Made by a program: the position numbers and the translations under genes. A stretch of 64,000 nt of DNA, from assembly GCA_036346405.1 (NCBI GenBank), contig CM070568.1:36800820-36864819 (forward strand), in the 5' to 3' direction. Below, one piece after another: positions 33,315 to 43,160 of the stretch (position 1 is the first letter of the stretch; every line of letters starts with the position of its first letter). The notes below the pieces were generated by a model, which was not told the DNA's origin, ran no database searches, and worked only from the letters and a program-made list of their open reading frames with translations. The DNA comes from Phyllostachys edulis (Eukaryota; Streptophyta; Magnoliopsida; Poales; Poaceae).

Positions 33315-35110
33315 GGAAGAAGTCCATTCTACCCCCTCAATTATCGACGTGCGGACACCTAACCCCTGAACAAAAAACGGCCCTTTGACACCAGAAGTTG
33401 CAAAACCGACAACCTACCCCGAAATTTGTTTAGATGCGGTGGTTTTCTTGATGTGGCGTTGGGTGGCTGGTTTTGTCCGTCGATTGCTAAGCTGGGCACA
33501 ACGTGGCGATGACTCAACTTCTACCCTCTTTCTTCCTTAGTCTCTCCCATGTCCATCTCGTCCCAAAGACGGCATTTCTTTGGTGAGGTTGTTGCCGCTC
33601 AAGTCCAGCTTGGCGGAAGACCTCGCGCCACCGCCTCCAGCATTGGCGCCCTCTAGCTCCTCGCTCATTTCACGCCTTCGCCTCCTCTGCACTTTCTCCT
33701 TCCTCCTTTCTCCTAACGCAGAGCTCAAGCAAGCTTAGAAAAGCGCAGCCGCCCGCCGCCAGCCTCCCAGCTCCACCCCTCCACGCCTCGCCCGCCTTCA
33801 TTTGTCACCACCGCGCCCCTCCACGCCGCAGCCCTCCTCTGCTCCTTTCATCAGACAACAGAGAGCAAAGGGGAACACCACGGGGCTCAGGGTGGCCTTC
33901 GGGCAGAAATGGGGGAGGTGCTGGTTGCCAGCGAGTGGGTGGTTTGTGGCCGCTGGGAGTAGCAAAATGGAACCGTCGGGTGGAGACAAACCGAAGGGTG
34001 GTGGTGGCGCACCTTAAGGTGGACGATGGATGGCTGGCGGCGGCGAGCGGCGGTGGCGCGGCGAGGAAGTCGTGGGGGTGACGCTCCGGCGGAGGAGGGC
34101 TCCAATGCCAGGTGGTGGCACCTTGGGGGAGGCGAAGAGGTCCTCCCATCGCGAGGGCTTCGTCTGGGACTTCACGGATGGGGAATGGCGGTGTCGGCGA
34201 CGGAATCGACCGGAAGTAAAGAAGATGAGGTCGTTGACGAAATTCTGTGAACAAAAGAGGAAATCCGTTAGGGGAAAACACTGAGGGGACTTGGGGGCGA
34301 GCTTTGAAGCGGATGAGAGTCTTGGAGACGGAGAGATGCGGGTAGGAGCTTGGCTTGGTGCTTGATTGAAGAGGGGATGGCCGCCGGCCATAGACCACCG
34401 CGGGCGCCTCCTCCTGCGGTCCTCCTCCGCCCCTGGTTGTCTCCAGCACTACTTGACGCCAGCACCATCATGGTGAAGCGCCGCCGATTGGAAGCACGAG
34501 ATCCACTCGCCGATCAAGGCGGTGGTGGTGGTGGTGGTGGTGGTGGTCATGGAGAACCGCAGCTTCGATCACATCCTGGGCTGGCTGCGCCACCGTCGCC
34601 CCGACATCGACGGCCTCACTGGCGCCGAGTCCAACCGCCTCAACTTCTCGACCCTTCCTCCCGGAGATCTTCGTCCACCAACGAGGCGGATCGTCGACTC
34701 GACCCGGCCACGGCCGAGGACATCCTCGGCAGATCTTGGCTCCGCAGACACCTCCGCCGTCTGCGGCCCCTATGTCCGGCCGCCCGAGAATGCCCACGGC
34801 ATGGGCCTCGGCATCTTCGCGAACGTCATGGCGGCAACAACCTCACCGGCAAATGCCGCGTCTTTGGGCGAGATGGACACGGGAGAGAGAGTGAGGAAGA
34901 AAGAGGGTAGAAGCCGAGTCATCGCCACGCTTGCGGCCAGTCGGCGGCCGGACAAAACCAGCCACCCAGACGCCACATCAAGAAAACCACCGCACGAAAG
35001 CGACCTCGGGGTAGGTTGTCGGTTTTGCAACCGGTGTCAAAGGGCGGTTTTTTGTTCGAGGGTTAGGTGTCCGCACGTCGATACTTGAGGGGGTAGAATG
35101 GACTTCTTCC
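33315..35110. mobile_element. Pack-MULE carrying gene fragments
   Basis: An exact 9-bp duplication TACTTAAAA (33306-33314, 35111-35119) and long inverted ends (over 150 bp, outermost GGAAGAAGTCCATTCTACCC) define a Mutator-like element. No transposase. The interior holds a phospholipase C exon fragment (34495-34840), and an LRR-like string LDLSGNNLT lies in the inverted arm at 33560-33610, mirrored at 34835-34890. It is inserted in the third unit of the tandem triplication, so it is younger than that event. Confidence 0.9.
34495..34840 (+). pseudogene. Captured non-specific phospholipase C (NPC) exon fragment
   Basis: Plus frame reads HEIHSPIKAVVVV then MENRSFDHILGWLRHRRP and DIDGLTGAESNRLNFST. 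The ENRSFDHxLGW motif begins the phosphoesterase domain of plant NPC enzymes, which cleave phospholipids to diacylglycerol. Further on, pieces in shifted frames (PEIFV, GSADTSAV, NAHGMGLGIFANVM) follow the same protein order, so about 115 codons of one exon were taken and later frameshifted. A GTG run (34521-34544) encodes an expanded valine tract. It has none of the later catalytic motifs. Confidence 0.75.
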
Positions 35111-35360
35111 TACTTAAAATACTCTTTTTGACTTTAAGTCCAAATAAAATCCAGAAAACTTGAATAAACCACTTTTGAATTTAATTAAAGTTTGATTAAC
35201 TCATATTAAATTGTTTTTATTTTCTAAGATTTCAAGTTTAAGCTTTATTAATCCAATAAAATTGATTGGTTAATTTTAATTTGAAAATTTTCAAAAAGCC
35301 TCGAAAATCGGGATGTTACAACCATGATTATTTATATTGAGCTGTTGTTTCTTTTAACAG

Positions 35361-35430
35361 AGCAGGAACAGGAAAACTAGGAGGCACCCTGTGGTTGTAG
35401 TGGATCTGGAGTTGGATACTAGTAAGGAAG
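35361..35430 (+). other. Candidate exon, copy 3 (adjacent to unique DNA)
   Basis: Third copy, one residue different at its start (SRNR instead of RRNR). It is the copy next to the downstream unique sequence, where 35932-36030 continues in a compatible phase. Confidence 0.5.
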
Positions 35431-35931
35431 GTAAGTTCATTATTTATAGTGAACTCTGCATAGCATGTATGTTGCCTTTTGCACAGTACCAGTTCGAATA
35501 ATGGATTATTACATAATATTTGGATACTTCTCACCAATTTAGTTTTGTATTCATGATCCAATTGTGCGTATTGGTTGGAACTCTGTTTTCTTCAAAACCA
35601 AGAATTTCTTTAGAATATTTATGGTTGAGAGAGTATTGTTACAAACTGTTTTGAGGATAGAGGAGTCCTATAGTTCCATCCTCTGCATTTTACTTATGAT
35701 GTCGTGTAATTTACAAGTGCCAAAAGTAGCAGGCTACTACGAGATCTCGTGAAATCGTGGTTTTGTACTATATGTGAAACTGAAACTTGATATTTTATCT
35801 ACATACTCTGTTGTAGATGATTGTTACAAGAGACTACATCGTAAAGGTAGATATACATAAGCTGTCAATCAGATGAGATCAAACTGCTCGTATTTGTGAC
35901 ATTTGATTCCCTGTTTTCCCTGTGATCTAAG

Positions 35932-36030
35932 GTCGTGATGATGCTGGAACTACATTTTCCAGTTGCAGTGGGAGCAAATGTCGGAGGGTTCTACCTGTTA
36001 TATGCCTTTCTCCAGATAGGGAAGGAGCAA
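35932..36030 (+). other. Candidate next exon of the unidentified gene
   Basis: After an acceptor ATCTAAG, the two bases GT complete the codon left open by the 70-bp exon and the frame reads GRDDAGTTFSSCSGSKC, RRVLPVICLSPDREGA. The donor (A|GTTTTC) is weak. A possible last exon begins at 36130 after TTTTTGTAG (REIASSAISAKEKHPTSYYT). No upstream exons or start codon found, so it may be a gene remnant. Confidence 0.35.
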
Positions 36031-36199
36031 GTTTTCATGTTTAGTTTTCCTTTCTTCTTTGGAATTAATTTTTTTATGCTTTCAAGATTATTGCAATTAC
36101 ACATTAGATTATTTGCATTCTTTTTGTAGGGGAGATAGCATCTAGCGCGATATCGGCAAAAGAGAAGCATCCGACGTCATACTATACATGTTCTATGTT

Positions 36200-38264
36200 T
36201 TCTCTCTTTTTTCAGAATATTTAATTTTGTAGTTTCTACCCCTTTTAAATGTTGCAGAGTGTATATATCCATGTACATGGAATAAAAATGCTACCAGTGA
36301 CCTAAAACTTCGATATCTATATCTGATATTTTCTGGACACTACAAGTATTAAATAATCACATCTTTTTGGTGTGCTATTTGATAAATTTCGGTGCTAAAG
36401 TTCATGTCAATGATACATTCAAGGCTTATTTTTGTTATATCGTGATATTGATATAAATTAACGTTAGTTCTAGAATGTTAGTCTATTAGAATTTAGTCTG
36501 AGGCGTGGTGAAATCCTAGATCCACCACCGGGCTCAGGACATCGAAATTAAGCCTTTGGGATTATTTTGTTACTACATATGCTTGGCACAAAAACTTTTG
36601 TTTATATATATATATATGAAAGTGGTATGGTACTCCTACTTCTAATGTACCACTTAAATCATATAATGATACACCTTTATCTATTCGAGTATACTCTAAT
36701 AATGATTATAAGATATTCCAAAGTGAGTTCTATGAAAAAATTCGTTAAAGTCTATTTTTTATAGCAAAATTTGTGTATATACTTCTTTTATATATGAAAA
36801 ATGGTATATATAAAAAAATAAAGGACTCCAATTAAAAATTTTCAATCAAGTCGATTGGAGTATCTTATAGTTGATATTTAAGTATATTAAAAATGATAAA
36901 GAAGTATAATATATTTGTTTAAGTGGCATATTCAAAATATAAGTATGTACTCCGAAAATACGAAACAGACGTCATATATCTCGACCCATCCAATCAAAGC
37001 GGTTACTTCGTTGCTACACCGACGGAGCTTTCACTACGTGCCCTCTCGTATTTTTGTCGAAGCTCCGCCAGTGGCTACAAATGCCTGGTCCCAAACATTG
37101 GTGCCCTATGATGTCACCCTTAAAAGTTAGCTAAGCTGCTGTACTTTTTCTATAGGCTCATCTAATCAATCATGCAAGACTTTTTTTCGTGGTGTGATCT
37201 CGCAATCGCGGTAACTAATTATGTACCTAAATAAAACAAGGACATAAGAAAATGGGCGATGCGTCCCGTGTGGCTGTGTAGCCGCCGCCTCTCGTCAGCA
37301 AACCAAATTCACAACCGACGGCTACGCCAAAAAGTTTGCTACGGACAAGAACGGCGGCCCCAGCCATCAATCAGGTTGAATATCTCCTCGGCCATTTTGG
37401 ACTGTGGCCACTTCAGTCGTTTCTTTCCTACTGTACCACTTAAAATTTTAGTTGAAAAAAAAGATGTGAAAATAGAATATATCATCTCTTATATAAGAGA
37501 CAAACTTACTAGGGATGAAAACGGTGGCGCAGCCATCAATCTGAAAATATTTTCCTCATGCATCACCAATAGTGGTCACCTCGTCTCTTACATGTCATAC
37601 CACTTAAAATTCTAATTGGAGGAGAAATGATTATTAGAGAGAATGTGTTATGTTTTATATAAGAGACAAGTTTGACACATAAACCATCGCAAATGGTGAG
37701 TGCGCAGGGGAATAAGTTGTGATGAAAATGAATGATTTTATAGATAAATTATTTGAGATATTGTCTCTAAAATTATCTGTAGATAAGTTAAACTATTGTA
37801 TATACCGGAGAAAAAAAAAGGACACATGTTGCTCGCCGGACCCCACTGTGTCGCCTAGGGATGGTCCATGAGGAGGACATGTCAACATCCACTTTGCATA
37901 TAGAAGGGGAAAAAGAGGCTAATGAGCTTCTTCTTCCCTATCTGCTTATTTGCTCTGAAAGGTTATTCGCCGAGCAAATATTCAACCACGTCCACAGTCA
38001 CCGAGGGTATTTTCTCTTATATACGAATGAAATTTCGCAACACGTACTTGCATAACACATGCAAATACGGTACGCTGCATATATATATATATACTCCCTC
38101 CATTCTTTTTTCAGATATCGTTTTAGAACATGTGCTACAGTTAACATTTTAAATCTTTTCCCACTAATATGCATGGAAGTGACTTGGATTCGCCATGAAA
38201 AAGGTTGTCCATCGTTATATTATTTTCGTGGTCTTTACTGCTAGATAATCAGAAGAAGTAATGT
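36200..38264. other. No gene recognised; diverged direct repeats
   Basis: AT-rich DNA with TATATA runs near 36604-36618 and 38079-38091. Two diverged copies of about 170 bp follow each other at roughly 37345-37510 and 37511-37680; both have GGC(G/A)...AGCCATCAAT, TACCACTTAAAATT and TATATAAGAGACAA. No protein family visible. Confidence 0.4.
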
Positions 38265-38273
38265 TCCAATGTG

Positions 38274-38694
38274 GAATTTTTTATTTATTAATTAATCTTT
38301 TTTTAAATTTTATTTCAAAGTTAACATCCCGTGAATTTTATTTTCAATTCTGACGCTTTTGGTCACGCCACCATCCGTGATGTGACAAAATAACAGTCAC
38401 ACCAGCCCGTATCTTGTCAAACTCTTATCACGTCACCACCAATGGCGTGACAGTGTTGTTTGGTCATGTTACCACCGTGACGTGACAAAAAGTGCGTTTT
38501 TAGCGGACTTATCCTATAGCGTAACAATATTATTTTGTCACGCCACGGGTAGTGGCGTGACCAAAGGGGTCAGAATTGGAAATAAAGTATATATGGCGTG
38601 ACCAAAAGGGTCAGAATTGGAAATAAAGTTCGCTGGAGGTTAACTTTAAAATAAAATTTAAAAAAGGGTTAATTAATAATTTTAAAAAAACTTC
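38274..38694. mobile_element. Mutator-type MITE, copy B
   Basis: 9-bp flanks TCCAATGTG (38265-38273) and CCCAATGTG (38695-38703). Ends GAATTTTTTATTTATTAATT and CTTC. Longer than the other copies because GGCGTGACCAAA(A/G)GGGTCAG is duplicated near 38570-38625. Confidence 0.8.
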
Positions 38695-38751
38695 CCCAAT
38701 GTGTGTATCGAGTCAATGTCCAAAACGCAAAGTAAAACAGAATTGAGGTGG

Positions 38752-39081
38752 GAACTTTTTATTATTAATTAACCATTTTTAAAATTTTTATTTTAAAGTT
38801 AATCCTGACAAATTTTATTTTCAATTCTGACCCTTTTAGTCATACTATCACCTGTGGCGTGACAAAACAACGTTGTCACGCTATAGGATAAGTTCGTTAA
38901 ATTGTCACGCTACGGGTGGTGGTGTGACAAGAGTTTCCTCCAGATACGGGCTGACGTGACAGCGTTGTTTTGTTATGCCACGGGTGGTGATATGATCAAA
39001 GGGGTCAGCATTAGAAATAAAGTTTGTCAGGGTTAACTTAAAAATAAAAATTTAAAAAAGGTTAATTAATATAAAAAACTC
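38752..39081. mobile_element. Mutator-type MITE, copy C
   Basis: 9-bp flanks TTGAGGTGG (38743-38751) and TTGAGGCGG (39082-39090). Ends GAACTTTTTATTATTAATTA and AAAAAACTC. Only 57 bp from copy B. Confidence 0.82.
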
Positions 39082-39090
39082 TTGAGGCGG

Positions 39091-39880
39091 TGGCATTTGT
39101 ATTTAACCGGATCTTTTTCCCCCTAAAATAAGTATAGATTACTTGCACTGCCGGATAAGAACTGCATTAATTAATTGAATCCGTACCTGGCTATAGTTAT
39201 CATGCAAGTGGAATAAGAGCACAATAAGAGCACGGACTAGTAGGAGCCTTGACATTTATTTCATCCTATACACAGTTCTTAATCTGTTAATGTAAAATAG
39301 TAAAATATTTATATTTAGTACTATTCGATATTTAATTTTTACCAAAATATTTATACTTGGTACCATTCGATATTTAGTTCTAACCGGTCACCATATGATC
39401 CACTGGGTAAAAAAATTCTGGCTCCCTCCTCGAAAAAAAGAGGTATTTGGGATCACCATGGTAGGACCAACCCGGCCAGACAATGACCACAGGATCTAGA
39501 TCGAACGGTTCAGATCACGCACGCTCTTGGTCACTTGTTGCGCGGCATATCGATCGATCCTCTGTTGAATGCATACCGATGGCTACAAGAGTGATACACT
39601 CATATGCAAGGGAGACAGTCGCGCGCATGGTCGATCGGTCCAGAAGCTGAACCAGAAGCAGTGGACCGTGGACATGCGTGCAGCCAATTATTGCTTTCAA
39701 CGGCTACACAGTCATGGAGGTCCATGCTGATGCCGATGCATGCACGGTGGGCAGGTAGTCTTGAATTGACCTGATCCATCCATCCAACGAGTTGGGTCGT
39801 AGACGTACGTGTCCATCGAGCAAACTAATTGGGGCTAATTAAGCTTTGCTTAAGCCAGGGAAGATAACAGCACCAAATCT
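39091..39880. other. No gene recognised
   Basis: Two near-copies of ATTCGATATTTA lie close together around 39322-39375. Otherwise unique-looking DNA without coding signal. Confidence 0.35.
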
Positions 39881-40490
39881 TGCTTTTGGCAATGATCGTG
39901 AGTCATATTTGGCAGCTTATTTTTGTGGCAAGGAAGCCTCGGCGGGTTGAATGATGTGTACTGGGGTGAATTGTGTTCCTGGTTCCTTTTGGACATAGTC
40001 ACTAATTAATTATCGAAATCCTGCTATGAGTTCATAAAGCTCTAGTGATTAGCCCTAAAAAATCCACTCAATAATAGTAATAATAAAATCCACTCAATCC
40101 AGCACCTTAGAGGGCATCCAGATGAGAGGATTTCTTTGGAAACAATTTAGCCTAAGGATTCAAATATAAATTCTCTCTATCTAAACAGACCCTTACGTTG
40201 GGGCAAAAAATTACCAACAATAAAACATAAAAGCAAGTAAATAGAATATTTTACCTTCTTTCGAAGAAATCCCCTCATCTAGACGCCCTCTAAGGTGTTG
40301 GATTGAGTGATTTTTTTATTATTATTGTTCTTGTTGTTGTTGTTGTTGTTGTTGTTGCTGCTGCTGCTATTATTATTATTATTGCGAAGAGGATTGAGTA
40401 GATTTTTTAGGGCTAATCACAAGAGCTTTATTAACTCATATATAGCAGGATTATGATAATTAATTAGTGAATATGTGTCATGGTCAGCAT
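39881..40490. repeat. Foldback repeat, copy 1, with RNase H tail
   Basis: About 610 bp matching 41955-42590 in direct orientation. 39881-39985 encodes a degenerate LINE-type RNase H end (YLAAYFCGKEASAG). From about 39985 to 40485 the DNA is a large imperfect inverted repeat: CACTAATTAATTAT, AGCCCTAAAAAATC(C/T)ACTCA and TCATCTAGACGCCCTCTAAG each occur in both arms. A TTG/ATT microsatellite (40315-40384) sits in the right arm. Confidence 0.75.
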
Positions 40491-41874
40491 TAGGGCTGGA
40501 AAAATGGCTCGATGCTCGTGAGCCGGCTCGGCTCGGGCTCGCAAATTTTCGAGCCGAGCCGAGCATCGTGTCTAGCTCGCAAAGAATTCGAGTTCGAGCC
40601 GCTCGCGAGCCTGACTTGGCTCGTCGTATGGGCTTGACTAGGCACAAAGGCCCACTGGCCCCCTCGGCCCTAGGCCCAGCCAATTCCCCGTCCCGACCTA
40701 ACCCTACCGTGTCGACTCGCAAATCGCAATTCCCCATCTGCGAGACTACGACTGCAATTACCCAATCCCCATCCTGAGTTCTCGACCCTGATCCCCTTCC
40801 TCTCCCAGCGCCGACCACCGCGCTACTTCCTCCCGATCCTTCCTCTCAGAATCCATGCCACCATCCCCGCCCACCCCGCCTCAGGCTCCCCATCCTCCTC
40901 AGCCACCCCTGCTCCATCCGCCATGGTGCCCACGCCGTCCACCCCGCCTCGTGCTTCCCTCGTCCTCCGCGCCGCCACCCCGTGCTTCCCTCGTCCTCCA
41001 CGCCGCCACCCTGTCCTCCTCAACCACCCCTGCTCCATCCACCGCCCCCTCCTACCTTTGGCTCCCGGCCGTTTATATTTGCAGGTAGCCAGCCCCCTTC
41101 CGCTTCGGTTTCCTCCCAAAGAAAAGCCCTTCCAGCGCAAGGATAGGGAAAACGAAGTTACATAGAGGGGTAGAAACGAAAATAAATTGCAAGGAAGAAC
41201 AATGAAGAGAGGTGAGGAGTGAGTAATTAAATACGCCGTCGTCTCTTTGTAAGCATTGATGATTTTGATTCCTTTTTTTTGCTTTGGATTGTTTTTTGAA
41301 ATGTAATGTTTCGTTGATCTTGGATTCCATACATCGACTCAGCAGGTTCATGATTTGCCTCTCCATTTCAATGTTGGTTCCTTTGTTTCCTCATATTTAT
41401 GTTTATATGATGGATCTTACCTAGATGGCCAGAATGTTTTGTTGAGTAAATGGCATACATAATATATGTGTAGTTGTATTGATTTCCTTTGAGATGAAGA
41501 ATTTCTCATAATGCGATGTCGTTGTTATTCATATGACGATGCTTTCTGAATAAATTCATTATGTTGATCCTAGTCTTAGTGTTCTTGGATATTTACTAGC
41601 CTTTGCGATTTGCTGTTGTGTTTTGGGAGTAGTTAGGGGAGGGGATGATGTCCGAAAGCGAGGAGCACGGCTCGCTGCTGCAAAAGATCAATGAGAAGAT
41701 CCACGAGTACAAGGGCTCCTCGCTACTAGTTTCTAGAGCTTTGCTCACGAGCTAGCTCGAGCTTGATCACAAGCCAAGCCAAGTCTCCTTCTGGCTCGTT
41801 TCTGAAACGAGCCGAGCCTACTGTTTACCCGAGCCAAAACGAGCCTGGCTCGAGCCAACTCGTTTCCACCCCTA
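40491..41874. mobile_element. Non-autonomous hAT-like element with a captured fragment
   Basis: Ends TAGGGCTGGAAAAATGG and, inverted, TAGGGGTGGAAACGAG match. Subterminal regions repeat GAGCCGAGC / CTCGGCTC many times in opposite orientation. Flanks GTCAGCAT and GTAGCATG look like an 8-bp duplication disturbed by a one-base indel. No transposase. It separates the two foldback copies. Confidence 0.72.
41645..41722 (+). pseudogene. Possible captured reticulon-like N-terminus
   Basis: Inside the hAT-like element one open segment reads MMSESEEHGSLLQKINEKIH then EYKGSS. A short acidic start followed by a KI-EKIH helix and a serine run resembles N-termini of plant reticulon-like (RTNLB) proteins. 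Only about 26 codons are present; the membrane hairpins are absent. Identification from memory of the family. Confidence 0.4.
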
Positions 41875-41954
41875 GTAGCATGTCCCGTTACTATAGCACA
41901 TCCGACACCTTGGGCCTATCGGCTACCCTTGGCCCACGTCGCTTATACATAATG

Positions 41955-42590
41955 CCGACACCAAATATTGCTTTAGGCAATAATCGTGAGGCAAATTTGG
42001 CAGCTTATTTTTGTGGCAAGGAAGCCTCGGTGGGTAGAATGATGTGTACTGGGGTGAATTGAGTTCCTAGTTTCCTTTTGGACATAGTCACTAATTAATT
42101 ATTGTAATCCTACTATGAGTTAATAAAGCACCTGTGATTAGCCCTAAAAAATGCACTCAATAATAATAAATAAAGAAAATCCACTCAATCCAACCCTTAG
42201 AGGGCGTCTAGATGAGAGGATTTCTTTGGAAAATTTTTAGCCTAAGGATTCAAATCTAAATTCTCTCTATCTAAACAGACCCTTGATGTTGGGGCAAAAA
42301 ATTACCAACAATAAAACATAAAAGCAAGTAAATAGAATATTTTACCTTCTTTCGAAGAAATCCCCTCATCTAGACGCCCTCTAAGGTGTTGGATTGAGTG
42401 GATTATTTTTTTATTTTATTTTATTTATTATTATTGTTGTTCTTGTTGTTGTTGTTGCTGCTGCTACTGCTATTATTATTATTGCAAAGAGGATTGAGTG
42501 GATTTTTTAGGGCTAATCTCAAGAGCTTTATTAACTCATATATAGCAGGATTACGATAATTAAATAGTGAATATGTGGCATGGTCGGCAT
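41955..42590. repeat. Foldback repeat, copy 2, with RNase H tail
   Basis: Second copy of 39881-40490. The RNase H end is better preserved (NREANLAAYFCGKEASVGRM). It is bracketed by an additional inverted pair, 41875-41956 against 42588-42668 (shared GGCCCACGTCGCTTATACAT and its complement). Confidence 0.72.
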
Positions 42591-43015
42591 TATGTATAAG
42601 CGACGTGGGCCAAGGGCAGCCGACATGCCAAGGTGTCGGACGTGCTATAGTAACGGGATGTGCTACAGTATCCGTCCGCGCTACAGTAGCCAGGCTTGAG
42701 ATGCTTGGAGCACAAGGAAGATATGATTTGATTATATACCAATCCCATATGGATAGAAAGTTGTGATTTGATTAGATATCAATCCTTTAAGGATATAAAG
42801 TTATGATTTGATTAAAATTCCAATCTCTTATAGATGGAATTAGTTATTTGTTTCCAAATATTTCTTATGTTGCCTATATAAGGCTAAGCATGTTATCAAT
42901 TCAGCAACTAAGAAATATACCAAAGAGTCATTAGACTACCTCTCTCCTATCCTCTCCCTGCCCTTAGGGTGCAGTCGTCGGCCTTGGCATGGTCGCGCCT
43001 CTTGGGTTCAGGGCC
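42590..43015 (+). repeat. LTR-like segment
   Basis: Contains three diverged copies of ATGATTTGATTA-ATACCAATC-like text, then TGTTGCCTATATAAGGC, a plausible TATA region followed by CT-rich DNA. This composition is common in LTRs. Its first 80 bp are repeated in inverse at 41875-41956. Borders not determined. Confidence 0.35.
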
Positions 43016-43017
43016 AC

Positions 43018-43160
43018 CTAATTCGTGCACATGACACTATGTCCAAAAGGAAACCAGGAACATGATTCACCCAAGTACACATCATTCTACCCACCAAGGC
43101 TTCCTTGCCACAATAATGAGCTGCCAAATTTGCCTCACTATTATTTGAGTGGATTATTGA
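43018..43160 (-). pseudogene. RNase H tail fragment, inverted third copy
   Basis: Minus strand reads NSEANLAAHYCGKEALVGRM then CTWVNHVPGFLLDIVS, matching the RNase H ends at 39881 and 41955 but in the opposite orientation. NxxANxAAHxxxKEA is typical of plant non-LTR-type RNase H domains. Confidence 0.55.

Larger units (their letters stand above)
31744..35536 (+). repeat. Tandem triplication (about 661 bp unit) of LTR end plus candidate exon
   Basis: Three head-to-tail units: about 31744-32406, 32407-33066, and 33067-35536 after removing the Pack-MULE. Each joins about 445 bp from the terminal part of the solo LTR to about 217 bp of the neighbouring unique DNA, starting ACCATGATTATTTATATTG and ending CACCAATTT. 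The junctions fall at AATTT, present at both parents, so a short homology probably mediated the event. After the third unit unique DNA continues. Confidence 0.85.

Noticed and set aside
33805..34449. 214-residue minus-strand frame in the Pack-MULE
   Set aside because: Could come from captured DNA, but I recognise nothing in it, so it is not called as a gene.
40315..40384. TTG/CTG/ATT trinucleotide run as a coding repeat
   Set aside because: It sits inside a foldback repeat and is repeated at 42430-42485 with different length; a microsatellite, not a protein-coding tract.
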